64,000 nt of DNA from Pedobacter sp. KBS0701 (GTDB taxonomy: Bacteria; Bacteroidota; Bacteroidia; Sphingobacteriales; Sphingobacteriaceae). The notes under the pieces were generated by a model. It made no database searches. It worked only from the letters and a program-made list of their open reading frames with translations, and was not told the origin of the DNA. Below are positions 6,606 to 15,101 of this stretch, one piece after another; the first letter of the stretch is position 1, and every line of letters begins with the position of its first letter. Both the position numbers and the translations under genes were made by a program. Location: the NCBI RefSeq assembly GCF_005938645.2, contig NZ_CP042171.1, positions 3,534,001 through 3,598,000 of the forward strand. The letters are read 5' to 3'.

Positions 6606-8783
6606 TCATTTCAGACTACTCCATCTTTTTCGAATCACCTGAAGAGCCTTTTTCAACACTAAATCTTCTCGCTTTTCAACTGAATTTCTGGATTGGCTAA
6701 TATAAATATCCGGCAGAACCCCTTTCAAGTGATGCTTGCTCCCATCAGAATTTTTAACCAACATCCCGGAGAAGTACACAATTAAATTACCCGGGAGATA
6801 AGCTATATCTACATCTCCATTGGTACCTGCAGTCGCGTCTCCTACAATTATTCCCAGTTTAAAGTCTTTTATCAGTCCCAATAAAGATTCTGAAGCACTC
6901 ATGGCAGATGCGTTGGTCAAAAATATTACCTGCTGTGTTAATCTATTTTTAATATCAGGAAAATATATCTCGGGACCCGGATGAAAACTCAAATGCTCAA
7001 GATCAGGGTAAAGAATTTTTGGGTTAAAGAAGCGTACAGTCCTGATGGTGTCCCTTGTTAAAGCAGGAATCAGATCTGTACTGATTGTCTGATCGAAAAC
7101 ATATCCCCGAAGATCAAACACTATCGACCTGGCAGTCTTTAAAAGTTTAAAATTCTGATCTGTCAAAGAATTTCGCGTGAGATCAAAATAATAGATATCC
7201 GGTGCAACCCAGCCATTTCCCTTTTGTAAATAACCTGCATTTCCCGGCGTGTAATCTTCTGATACTTTTGTTCGCTCAATTGCAACCTTACGGGTATCTC
7301 CGTGTCGAAGTACGGTAACTTCTATTTTTTCATTTTTTTTCCCATTGAACAGCCGGTTAAGTACAAGCAGATCTTTTTTTTGCTTTGATCCCGACGCATA
7401 TTGAATTAATGTATCAACCCGCTTACCAACAGGAATTCCATTAACCTTGACAATAATGTCACCTGGAAAAATACTATCCATGAGTCGTTTATCGGAAACT
7501 TCCTTAACTACAATTTTATGATCTGCCCGAATAAGAGAAATTGGGAGCGTGTAGTAAGGCTCCATTCCCATAATCGAAATAAACATGTGTGCATCATTAT
7601 AAAATGAACACATTCGTTCAATCACCTTGATGTAGGTGGTGTGGGTTTTGGCTAAACTGGCTTCCTGAAGTATTTCAGCTAAAAGACGTTCCTGATCAAT
7701 TTTTACATCGTCCATATATGGAAAGGAATGTCTAAGTATATTCCAGAGCATAATTACATCTGCAATCCTTAATTCCTCATGTTCAAATGCCGAAATCTTG
7801 TTATAGTTTAGGTCGGTATGATCGTTTACTTTATTTGTTGCAATAGGGAAAGTGGAAGATTTGTTGCCTAATAAAACAAGCGGCATTACAAAACTGATTC
7901 CCTTAACAATTTCTTTATCGAGGTACTCGCCAAATTTAAGCTTTTGACTATAAAGCGCATAGTTTGGATCTATTATTTCGAAAGTAATCTTTGTTAGTTT
8001 GGCAGTTGTTTTTTGGGTTGTATTTAAAATTTCATGAGGGCTAAATGATCTGTCGCCATCAATAATCTTAAAAACAGGTTTATCAATCGAAACTGGGATG
8101 TTTGGGTCTGTTGCAAGTTCAAATGCGATCAGTTCAGCTGAACTGTTTATAGTGCCCGTGAAGTGATGGATCTCAGGCAAGTTGGTTTTAAGTTCTATTG
8201 AATCCTTTCCATTCACTATTTTTAATTCAGCAGGTTCACCATCTTTTTTGTTTACACGCGTGGTGAGGCTAAAATCATACTTTAATCCCCGGTAACCTGA
8301 TACATCATACGCGCCGGTCAATGGCAATTGTATATTGCGATCATTTCCTACAAGCGGAGTACGATTTAATCTGATACTCTTATAAGGCCTTTCTAAGATA
8401 CCGCTATAAAGATTAAATCCGAGGTGCTGCCATGATATCTCTTTATAACCACCAGGGATATTCGGCTTCAGTTTATCTATATCAAAACTTTCTTTTTGAC
8501 CAGTTAAGGTAATTTTGATAGTGGGAGCAATTGGAAGAAATATTTTTCTCAGTTCACCAATAAGTTCATCATCATTACTCACCTTTAACATAGCTTTACT
8601 TCCGTTTATCGCCACCCCTTCCCATATTTCCAGTTTGTTTTCGTCTGAAGGATGAAAATATTGGACGTAGCCATAGATTTTCGAAAATGCTGTTAGATTC
8701 CTGATTTGGCGGTTACTCAACTGTCCTAGCACCAAGACTGGAGATAGTAGAAGGAATAGGGTTAGTGCTTTCTTTATCGGCAT
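6606..8783 (-). CDS. Secreted S41-family (tail-specific/CTP-like) peptidase
   Basis: A 725-residue protein with signal peptide (MPIKKALTLFLLLSPVLVLG). A long N-terminal region of about 330 residues precedes a helical segment (LRIADVIMLWNILRHSFPYMD), a PDZ-like region (DSIFPGDIIVKVNGIPV) and the S41 core. The core shows SIVFDLRGY, the nucleophile region FLTNASAMSASESLLG with Ser near residue 630, and GDATAGTNGD. S41 proteases cleave C-terminal tails or small peptides in the periplasm. This larger architecture with a beta-rich N-terminus is common in Bacteroidota and is of unknown substrate. The gene is monocistronic on the minus strand. Confidence 0.8.
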   Translation of the reverse strand: MPIKKALTLFLLLSPVLVLGQLSNRQIRNLTAFSKIYGYVQYFHPSDENKLEIWEGVAINGSKAMLKVSNDDELIGELRKIFLPIAPTIKITLTGQKESFDIDKLKPNIPGGYKEISWQHLGFNLYSGILERPYKSIRLNRTPLVGNDRNIQLPLTGAYDVSGYRGLKYDFSLTTRVNKKDGEPAELKIVNGKDSIELKTNLPEIHHFTGTINSSAELIAFELATDPNIPVSIDKPVFKIIDGDRSFSPHEILNTTQKTTAKLTKITFEIIDPNYALYSQKLKFGEYLDKEIVKGISFVMPLVLLGNKSSTFPIATNKVNDHTDLNYNKISAFEHEELRIADVIMLWNILRHSFPYMDDVKIDQERLLAEILQEASLAKTHTTYIKVIERMCSFYNDAHMFISIMGMEPYYTLPISLIRADHKIVVKEVSDKRLMDSIFPGDIIVKVNGIPVGKRVDTLIQYASGSKQKKDLLVLNRLFNGKKNEKIEVTVLRHGDTRKVAIERTKVSEDYTPGNAGYLQKGNGWVAPDIYYFDLTRNSLTDQNFKLLKTARSIVFDLRGYVFDQTISTDLIPALTRDTIRTVRFFNPKILYPDLEHLSFHPGPEIYFPDIKNRLTQQVIFLTNASAMSASESLLGLIKDFKLGIIVGDATAGTNGDVDIAYLPGNLIVYFSGMLVKNSDGSKHHLKGVLPDIYISQSRNSVEKREDLVLKKALQVIRKRWSSLK

Positions 8784-9393
8784 ATCAGTTGTGAATAACG
8801 TTTCTTAATTCTTTTTTACCTTCTTCAATATTCTTGTTTTCTGAAGTTGTTGAAGCTGTATATCCTTCATTTGTAACAACAATATCGCTGTGCTGTCGAA
8901 ATTATTTATTCGAATATTAGCTGAACTCTGATACTTATAAACTCGCCATAACTATTTTCCAACGCCTCTGAGCTTAAATTAAAATAAAGATACCTCCTTT
9001 CTTAATTAAACCAGCAATTTGATCGTTTTTCAACGGTGTTTGATCATTCTAACTGATTATTCCTATACTGCCCTTAAAAGCGATTTTACATCATTCAAGG
9101 CTACACCACCACTTACCTTTCCACAGCGGAAGGTTTGTTCTTATTACACCTGTTTCCTGAAGATTTACGATAAGAAGCCTCGTTAACACCGACCTCATGA
9201 AAAGCTAAAATGCTTAAATATAGGTACTGGAATTTTAAATAATAAGGCTTATACTTGTACAAAAAGACGCAAGGAACAATATATTGCACACGCCAGTAAG
9301 GATAATTAAAGATGCTGTCAATTCGTAGTTTCGCATATTTGTGAATTGGCCGTAATTTTACCAAGACATCAAGTGACAAAATCATAATATTAA
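8784..9393. other. Intergenic stretch with a possible gene remnant
   Basis: No convincing gene is present. On the minus strand, 8805-8951 is open for 48 codons and ends LLQMKDIQLQQLQKTRILKK, which looks like a protein C-terminus, but the frame has a stop immediately upstream. A longer minus-strand frame at 9113-9538 overlaps the ferredoxin-like gene and was rejected. Confidence 0.3.
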
Positions 9394-9753
9394 ATGGAAT
9401 TCCTGAAAAAGATCTTTTCAATAAAGACAAAAGATAATGATATACCCCTACCAGAAAGGTATCCTGAAAATTCGATGGGAGATTTTTATGTAGAGAACCA
9501 GGTTTGTATTGCCTGTGGTGCACCTGAGGCAGAAGCACCCGACTTAATGGAACATTCTAAAATTGAATATGGACACTGCTATTTTAAGAAACAACCTACT
9601 ACTGCTGACGAATTAGACCGCGCAATTAATGCAATGGAAGTCTCGTGTATTTCAGGCATTAGATATGGCGGTAAAGACAAAGCAATACTTAAGCGGCTTT
9701 ATGATTTAGGTATGCAAGCAGAATGCGATTATAAACTGGAGGATTTAGAATGA
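9394..9753 (+). CDS. Ferredoxin-like protein with incomplete cluster motif
   Basis: A 119-residue soluble protein whose centre resembles a single-cluster ferredoxin: CIACGAPEAEAPDLM corresponds to the CxxCGxC...P motif, and AMEVSCISGIRYGG to the distal Cys region. The third cysteine of the usual CxxCxxC motif is replaced by Pro. An extra Cys occurs in YGHCYF. Four cysteines remain in an unusual spacing, so it may bind a [3Fe-4S] or alternative cluster, or none. Similar proteins seem frequent in Sphingobacteriaceae. The last 27 bp of the gene and 15 bp beyond it (9727-9768) recur at 10484-10525. Confidence 0.6.
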   Translation: MEFLKKIFSIKTKDNDIPLPERYPENSMGDFYVENQVCIACGAPEAEAPDLMEHSKIEYGHCYFKKQPTTADELDRAINAMEVSCISGIRYGGKDKAILKRLYDLGMQAECDYKLEDLE

Positions 9754-9768
9754 TACAAATCCCAATAC
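9727..9768 (+). repeat. 42-bp direct repeat, copy 1 (end of ferredoxin-like gene)
   Basis: The 42 bp starting GATTATAAACTGGAGG and ending CCCAATAC are identical to 10484-10525. Similarity continues for 16 bp into the left end of hairpin element E (GCaCAAGTTTTAGT here, GCgCAAGTTTTAGT there). The two copies bracket the lipoprotein gene. Confidence 0.9.
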
Positions 9769-9813
9769 CAGCACAAGTTTTAGTTCTACGCTAGTCGATT
9801 AGTAACCATTATA

Positions 9814-10311
9814 ATGCGACAATACCTCTATATCCTATTTTTTTTTCTTTCAAGCTGCTCATCAAGCGAGCCAAAAACGGTTTTTGAAGAAAGAACTGGT
9901 TTATCAATTAGTGATTCTATTAGCAATATCAAGGTTACTGACAATTACGAACTACAGGAAGGAGAGTTTAGCATTGTCTTTAAAACAACTGAATCTCAAA
10001 TTAACTCCTGGCTGAATAGTAGTCCACCTTGGAATAACCTGAAATGGCACAAAGGGCAAATTCCTCCTGGAATAGGAATTGCTACTCAATTTAATTTTCC
10101 AGAAAGAGTTGGTTTAGCGACTAATGATGATGGCAAAACCACCTATTTTGGTGATGAGAATTTAATAAAACTGCTTAATGACACTACAAACTACTATAGT
10201 TATGTAGAAGATTGTTGTTCCGACGAAAAAGGATTGAGATTTCATGATGGAAGACTTTTGATACTTCAACCTCATACCAGAATGATTTATTTCGCCACAT
10301 GGGATTTCTAA
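9814..10311 (+). CDS. Lipoprotein of unknown function
   Basis: A 165-residue protein with a lipoprotein signal peptide (MRQYLYILFFFLSSC, lipobox LSSC, lipid on Cys15 or nearby). The mature part contains FSIVFKTTESQINSWL, a segment seen in small bacterial lipoproteins, a WNNLKWHKGQIPPG loop, and a Cys pair (EDCCSDEKG). The function is not recognised. It sits between the two 42-bp repeats and what look like the left and right halves of a hairpin element, so it looks like inserted cargo. Confidence 0.65.
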   Translation: MRQYLYILFFFLSSCSSSEPKTVFEERTGLSISDSISNIKVTDNYELQEGEFSIVFKTTESQINSWLNSSPPWNNLKWHKGQIPPGIGIATQFNFPERVGLATNDDGKTTYFGDENLIKLLNDTTNYYSYVEDCCSDEKGLRFHDGRLLILQPHTRMIYFATWDF

Positions 10312-10459
10312 GATAAAGGGCCGCTAACATCGGTTTGGCAATACGACGTTTGAAGTGCTTCTATGAAATATTTACGCAAGTTCGATATTGGGAACTCTAT
10401 TAAACTTTAGTTCTAAAAATCTTTATTAAGCACAAGTCAGGCCTTCGCTTTTGGCCCAA

Positions 10460-10477
10460 GCGCTAAGACTTGCGCTA
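10460..10477. repeat. Hairpin element E, right arm
   Basis: A perfect copy of GCGCTAAGACTTGCGCTA. The upstream word AAGCACAAGTCAGGCC (about 10428-10443) belongs to the inner right half. The matching left arm may be the GCACAAGTTTTAGT word at about 9771, 690 bp away across the lipoprotein gene. Confidence 0.6.
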
Positions 10478-10483
10478 GATATG

Positions 10484-10525
10484 GATTATAAACTGGAGGA
10501 TTTAGAATGATACAAATCCCAATAC
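10484..10525 (+). repeat. 42-bp direct repeat, copy 2
   Basis: Exact copy of the end of the ferredoxin-like gene (see 9727-9768), here not attached to a gene. It passes directly into hairpin element copy 5. Confidence 0.9.
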
Positions 10526-10635
10526 TTGCGCAAGTTTTAGTATTTAGAACATTGGGCTGGATGACTAGTACTTTAGCGCATTTATTTTAAAACACAAGTC
10601 CGCCCCTTGCTTTTAGCTGAGCCGGACTTGCGCCA
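10526..10635. repeat. Hairpin element E, copy 5 (about 110 bp)
   Basis: The left end TTGCGCAAGTTTTAGT and right end GCCGGACTTGCGCCA are partly complementary. The interior has GGGCTGGATGACTAGT and CACAAGTCCGCC. It lies between the 42-bp repeat and the end of clpP on the opposite strand. The 10312-10658 spacer holds nothing else. Confidence 0.65.
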
Positions 10636-10658
10636 GAAATATTTAAATTAAACAAACC

Positions 10659-11348
10659 TTACCCCTCACGCATCAATACCTCATCTATCATTCCGAATTC
10701 CTTTGCTTCGATGGCGCTCATCCAATAATCGCGGCTGGCAATTTCATTGATCCGCTCATACCTTTGTCCACTATGTTTCGCCAAAATATGGTACAGATCT
10801 GATTGTACTTTTAACACTTCTCTGATCCTGATATCCATATCAATAGCGGTTCCCTCTGCCCCGCCCGAGGTTTGATGGATCATGACCCTCGAGTGCTGCA
10901 AAGCCGAGCGTTTACCGGCAGCACCGGCACACAACAATACCGAACCCATAGAAAGTGCAATGCCCGTACATATAGTGGCTACATCAGGCGCGATAAACTG
11001 CATGGTATCATAAATGCCAAAACCTGCATAAACCGATCCACCAGGTGAGTTGATATACAATTGAATATCGCTTTTGGTATCAACTGATTGCAAAAAAAGC
11101 AATTGGGCCTGTATTACATTTGCATTCCGCTCATCAACGGCTTCCCCTAAAAAAATAATCCTGTCCATCATCAGCCGCGAGAAAACATCCATTTGTGCCA
11201 CATTCAGCTGGCGTTCTTCCGTAATGTAGGGCGTCATAGCAACAGGCAGGGTATAAGCAGCGGTTCTGCCCATATACTGATCTACATAAAGGCTGTTTAA
11301 GCCCTGGTGTTTTACCGCATAAAGGCGGAATTCTTTGTTAATATCCAT
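10659..11348 (-). CDS. clpP: ATP-dependent Clp protease proteolytic subunit
   Basis: A 229-residue ClpP. The triad is Ser133 in GIALSMGS, His158 in MIHQTSGG and Asp207 in SRDYWMSA. The family motif LYINSPGGSVYAGFGIYDT is also intact. ClpP forms double heptameric rings that degrade proteins fed by ClpX/ClpA-type ATPases in the cytoplasm. It has about 40 residues before the core (YVDQYMGRTAAYTLP). No clpX or tig gene is next to it; it lies 76 bp downstream of a sigma factor and small protein. This suggests a stress-specific ClpP rather than the usual tig-clpP-clpX unit. Confidence 0.93.
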   Translation of the reverse strand: MDINKEFRLYAVKHQGLNSLYVDQYMGRTAAYTLPVAMTPYITEERQLNVAQMDVFSRLMMDRIIFLGEAVDERNANVIQAQLLFLQSVDTKSDIQLYINSPGGSVYAGFGIYDTMQFIAPDVATICTGIALSMGSVLLCAGAAGKRSALQHSRVMIHQTSGGAEGTAIDMDIRIREVLKVQSDLYHILAKHSGQRYERINEIASRDYWMSAIEAKEFGMIDEVLMREG

Positions 11349-11424
11349 CGTACTGATTTTAAATTTTAGGCATAGCGATGCCCTGCCCCATAATGGCGCA
11401 TGATGTATAAATTAAATTGATTGT

Positions 11425-11694
11425 TTATTTGCGGAACAAACGCATTACCTTTTGCCTGAAAGTTTGATGCTCGGCGGTATTAAACAGCGTTTCGTGTATG
11501 TTATTGATTTCATTTTTCAGCTGCTTCCGGCCATAATCATGCACCATCTGGTAGGTTTTGTTCTGCCAGTAAACTTGTTGTTTTAGTTCAGGCTGCAGGA
11601 TCATTTTAGCTTCGAACAGGAAACTTTCTCCATCCTTACCGTCCGACAGCAGATAATGCTCTATTAAACGGAGCTCATTCAACGATGTCTTCAT
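11425..11694 (-). CDS. Small protein encoded behind the sigma factor, possible regulator
   Basis: An 89-residue soluble, charged, helical protein (MKTSLNELRLIEHYLLSDG...). Its start overlaps the end of the sigma-factor gene by 20 bp, so the two are translationally coupled. The N-terminal 'L..IE.YLLG....E...FE..l..dPeL' pattern resembles the cytoplasmic part of Bacteroidota anti-sigma proteins. No membrane segment follows. An anti-sigma or adaptor role is plausible from position only. Confidence 0.6.
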   Translation of the reverse strand: MKTSLNELRLIEHYLLSDGKDGESFLFEAKMILQPELKQQVYWQNKTYQMVHDYGRKQLKNEINNIHETLFNTAEHQTFRQKVMRLFRK

Positions 11695-12235
11695 ATTTTA
11701 AGGATTTTGCTTTAACGGTTTCTTTCACTTTTTCGAGGCATTTAAATTTCTGGGCGGTTGCAGAGCGTGCACCCGAAAAGCCAAAACGCCCGGCCAGTGT
11801 ATCCATATCGAGTTTTTCATAATAAAAAGCACTAAGCAACTGCATACATTTCTGCCCGGCCTGCTCCAGTAAATGCATCAGTTTCCCTGAAGAAACTTCC
11901 TCATATCCGGTATCTGCCAAATCCATCTCTTCATTAAAAACAAAACCAGGGGAATCAAGGGTAACATGTTTGTCGTTTTCCTGATAACGTTTAATCCATA
12001 AATATTTCGCGATTCCAAATAAATAAGCTTTTTCCTGGTACTTCAGCTTCAGTTCCGAAACCTGCACTTTCTCATAATACACCACCAGCGCATCCTGAAA
12101 AATATCTTTCGCTTCCTCAAATGATCCGCCCATCTTGCTTACATGTCTTGCTACCAAAGGAAAAGCTTCTTTGTAGAGTTTCATAAAAAGGGCTTCGCGT
12201 TGGCTGGGCTTCTCTTTGATGGATGTTGCTGTCAT
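11675..12235 (-). CDS. ECF-like RNA polymerase sigma factor
   Basis: A 186-residue sigma-70-family protein. Region 2 is visible at about residues 15-80 (LYKEAFPLVARHV...EEAKDIFQDALVVYYEK, then LFGIAKYLWIKRY). Region 4 is at about 125-180 (CMQLLSAFYYEKLDMDTLAGRFGFSGARSATAQKFKCLEKVK). The order and spacing are those of small ECF factors that are released from anti-sigma proteins under stress. It is the first gene of a probable operon with the 89-residue protein and clpP. The 12236-12354 upstream stretch shows no clear promoter match. Confidence 0.82.
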   Translation of the reverse strand: MTATSIKEKPSQREALFMKLYKEAFPLVARHVSKMGGSFEEAKDIFQDALVVYYEKVQVSELKLKYQEKAYLFGIAKYLWIKRYQENDKHVTLDSPGFVFNEEMDLADTGYEEVSSGKLMHLLEQAGQKCMQLLSAFYYEKLDMDTLAGRFGFSGARSATAQKFKCLEKVKETVKAKSLKYEDIVE

Positions 12236-12354
12236 GATTACTATGTTTTATATAGTATGTGGGGATTTTTGATCAGATATCACCTAAAATTAATAATTAT
12301 TTTTTTGGGGCGTTAGTTAATCTATTGTTCGGAAACATATCGTAAAAATTGTTT

Positions 12355-12625
12355 GGAACGTTATGCCAGCTTGCTTTGAAATAACACAGCCATTACCGAA
12401 GCACGCCCGTCAATCCCAATCCTTATATTAAATCCTAGCTTATGGACAATTCTCTTTTAAGAAAAATTTAGGCGTTATGCCAGCTTGCTTTGAAACAACA
12501 TAGCCCTTACCGAAACAATATTAATACTACCTTGTGGACAATCCTCTTTTAAGGAAAGTTTAGGCATTACGCTAGCTTGCTTTGAAATAACACAGCCCTT
12601 ACCGAAGCACGCCCGTCAATCCCAA
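12355..12625. repeat. Three imperfect tandem copies of a 92-114 bp unit
   Basis: Copies begin near 12359, 12473 and 12565. Each starts with TTATGCCAGCTTGCTTTGAAA and continues ATAACACAGCC.TTACCGAA, with GGACAATtCTCTTTTAAG.AAA.TTTAGGC between copies. The first and third share GCACGCCCGTCAATCCCAA. No coding potential is seen. The rest of 12236-12956 holds another repeat-like stretch (about 12670-12930) but no believable gene. Confidence 0.75.
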
Positions 12626-12956
12626 GAGCCGGGGAAATCAAAAAAACAGGTGCAGTTCAGGTAAATTGGCACTAACAAACCTGAAACGCAGTGGTTTTGT
12701 GTTCATAACGATGATTTAAATTTTTAAAAAAATATTGAACACAAACCCCGCAGGGCTCAATCAGACCAAAAGAAAACACATACAACACCTGATTAAACGA
12801 AGTGCCGCTGTTTTTTTGATGCGCATGGGATTGTGCAAAAGGCTCATTGCTGGATTGACGAAGCGCTTTGGGTACTTTGGCGCTCCAAAGTACCATGCCA
12901 CCGCGGCATAGAGCGGAAGAAGAATTCATACTGTAGCGTATTAACCAATTCCCGTC

Positions 12957-13949
12957 TTAACCGTTCAACTTACCCGGCGTCACCGCAAATTTCTTTCTAA
13001 AGGCATTGCTAAAGTGCTGTACAGAAGAATAACCAAGCATAAAGGCCACCGATTTTATGGAAATCCCTTCCAGCAGTAGCTCTTTTGCATGGTTCAGCCT
13101 GTAATCGCTCAGGTAACCGAATATACTGTTATCAAATAGTCCTTTAAAACCCTGTTTAAGCTTAAATTCGTTAATGCCACATAATTTAGCCAGTTCAGCA
13201 ACCGATGGTGGCTGGTGGATATTGGCAATGAGGTAATCCCTCGCATGATAAATGCATTCCCTATCGTAAGCAGAATGTAAAGCCGCAGGTTCTTTTTGGC
13301 TAATGGCCCGTTCAAAAGCTTCGGCTTGAAGCACAAGCAGCTCAATACATTTCGATTCGATAAACATACGCTTCAAGCCTTCCGGATAATCACAATCGAG
13401 AATATCCCTGATGCAGTGCTGCATGGCCCATGAAATAGGGAGGTTGTGCTCCGAAAGTTGTGTATAACGCCCGGTATCAGCATCATCTGCCAAAACCTGT
13501 AATGCTTTGGTGGAGTGCTCTGCCAATTGCAAAAACTTTTCTTTAGCAAAATGTACCTCAAAAAAGCGGTAGCTCTGGCCGGTATCATATTGGCCTGTAC
13601 CATCAAGGTCAGGCATGTAAATAATATTTTGCTGGTTAGCATTAAAGGTGTACTGTTGCTTATTTACGTTGTTAAAGATGGTCCCATTGCCAGAGAGTGT
13701 AAAACGCAGTTTAATCATATCCGGCACATCATAAGTAGGCCTGAAATACATCTGGTGTTGTTTAAACAGGATGTCGCCGTACACGATATAAATACCAGGA
13801 ATATTGATCTGTACCAATTCCGCATCGCTAAAAGAAAAACTGTGTTTCTCCTTTCTTTTTGTAACCAATCCCCCACGTACGGGAAGATCATCAAAGCTGC
13901 CCCCTACCTTTTTCCAGGCACCGTAATTCTTACCAACATTGATCCCCAT
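12957..13949 (-). CDS. AraC-family transcriptional regulator
   Basis: A 330-residue protein from the ATG at 13949; a GTG five codons upstream is the alternative start. The N-terminal 200 residues contain a ligand-sensing beta region (LRFTLSGNGTIFN, NIIYMPDLDGTG). The C-terminus has the two helix-turn-helix motifs of AraC: SVAELAKLCGINEFKLKQGFK and SIKSVAFMLGYSSVQHFSNAF, then TPGKL. The pattern matches the PchR-like group that lacks a known effector here. It is divergent from the methyltransferase gene at 14109, with about 160 bp between starts that could hold its operator. Confidence 0.85.
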   Translation of the reverse strand: MGINVGKNYGAWKKVGGSFDDLPVRGGLVTKRKEKHSFSFSDAELVQINIPGIYIVYGDILFKQHQMYFRPTYDVPDMIKLRFTLSGNGTIFNNVNKQQYTFNANQQNIIYMPDLDGTGQYDTGQSYRFFEVHFAKEKFLQLAEHSTKALQVLADDADTGRYTQLSEHNLPISWAMQHCIRDILDCDYPEGLKRMFIESKCIELLVLQAEAFERAISQKEPAALHSAYDRECIYHARDYLIANIHQPPSVAELAKLCGINEFKLKQGFKGLFDNSIFGYLSDYRLNHAKELLLEGISIKSVAFMLGYSSVQHFSNAFRKKFAVTPGKLNG

Positions 13950-14108
13950 AATGGCAATGATCACAAAAAAAGCCGGAATAACGCTATTGGGTTATCCACA
14001 ATTCGATTTTATGTAAAAGAAAATCCTTTTGATGTAAAAGCGTACAGCAGCTATTTTTCAATTTTGCCCCAATTGCGAAATGTACCGCAAGATGTTAATC
14101 ACTTTATC

Positions 14109-14729
14109 ATGGAAGAGCAAGAAGACCAAAATACATTAACGCTAGATAAAAAAATTAACACTCTCCCACCTAAAAACAGTCTAATTTTTAAACTTTTGCA
14201 ACATTTACCCTTAAAAAAGGAGGCAAAAGTATTGGAAATTGGACTTTCTAGTACCGAACACCTTTCTTATCTGCTTCAAAAAGCAGAAAATATCAGTTAC
14301 TCCGGCACCTACATTAACGAAGCTGCTATAAAGGAGGCCTTTTCTACTGATGAAGCTGATGGCAATGCCATAGAATTGATTAAAAAAACGGATCATCAAC
14401 TCGATTTCGAGGATAATTCCTTCGATTTTTGTTTTACGGCGAATACCATTTATTTCTGGCCTGATCCCCTAAAATACTTAACGGAGAGCTACCGCGTATT
14501 AAAACCGGAGGGAAAAATGAACCTTGCCTTTGTTGAAAAAAACTTTGGCGGCGACCTGCCCTGGACACAATTGGATTTTACATTTTATGAGATTGATGAA
14601 GTAAAATCGTTTTTCAAACAATCGGGATTTGCAAATATTGAAGTAAATAAGTTAACGGAGACGGTAACCGATCAAAACGGAAAGGAAGTCACCAAACCGT
14701 TTATTATGGTATCAGGTCAGAAAAAATAG
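14109..14729 (+). CDS. Class I SAM-dependent methyltransferase
   Basis: A 206-residue protein from the ATG at 14109 (MEEQEDQ). The frame is open much farther upstream, but that part lies antisense to the AraC gene and is not used. Motif I is EAKVLEIGLSSTEHL near residue 40, a degenerate glycine loop. The acidic DFEDNSFDFCFTANTIYFWPDP stretch resembles motif II/III of Methyltransf_11, and SYRVLKPEGKMNLAF is the post-motif. The substrate is unknown. It is divergent from the AraC regulator, which may control it. Confidence 0.75.
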   Translation: MEEQEDQNTLTLDKKINTLPPKNSLIFKLLQHLPLKKEAKVLEIGLSSTEHLSYLLQKAENISYSGTYINEAAIKEAFSTDEADGNAIELIKKTDHQLDFEDNSFDFCFTANTIYFWPDPLKYLTESYRVLKPEGKMNLAFVEKNFGGDLPWTQLDFTFYEIDEVKSFFKQSGFANIEVNKLTETVTDQNGKEVTKPFIMVSGQKK

Positions 14730-14791
14730 TTGATCTGGTTAAATTCACATACTAGTGGAATCCAATGTCATTAAGTTGAGGAAAAATTCGC

Positions 14792-14870
14792 CGTCATTTC
14801 GACTGAAGCGCAGCGAAATGGAGAAATCTTTGAGCTATGTTAAAAGATTTCTCCACTGCGGTCGAAATGA
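14792..14870. repeat. Interspersed repeat R4, second copy
   Basis: CGTCATTTCGACTGAAGCG to GTCGAAATGA with GAGAAATCTTTGAGCTATG and AAAGATTTCTCCACTG between. The two halves are inverted, so the repeat folds as a long hairpin. Confidence 0.75.
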
Positions 14871-15020
14871 AGATATTCGAGACCATTCCCTTCTTTATCC
14901 ATTCTGTCACTCATATTGATTTTAAACAATTAATTAACCCTCAGGCTGACATCTTTTTGTGATTTATCATTGCAAGAGGTCTTGGAATACGCTATCATTG
15001 ACAGGCTCCAATACAATGGT

Positions 15021-15101
15021 CGTCATCTCGACCGGAGCAACGCGAAGTGGAGAGATCTTTGTACTATGTTAAAAGATTTCTCCACTACGGTCGAAATGAC
15101 G
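15021..15101. repeat. Interspersed repeat R4, third copy
   Basis: CGTCATCTCGACCGGAGCAA to GTCGAAATGACG, the same plan as 14792-14870. It is followed at about 15110-15146 by the right end of repeat R3 (GCTATGCTTAACGCTACGGACAG). The 15150-15545 stretch holds no gene. Confidence 0.7.

Noticed and set aside
9113..9538. Minus-strand frame of 141 codons
   Set aside because: It overlaps the ferredoxin-like gene and has no recognisable domain or normal composition.
12672..12929. Minus-strand frame of 85 codons (MNSSSALCRGG...)
   Set aside because: It is Cys/Ser-rich, unlike neighbouring genes, and lies in what appears to be a repeated intergenic sequence; I recall similar spurious frames in related genomes.
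13515..14108. Upstream extension of the methyltransferase frame
   Set aside because: It is antisense to the AraC gene; the homologous part begins at the ATG at 14109.
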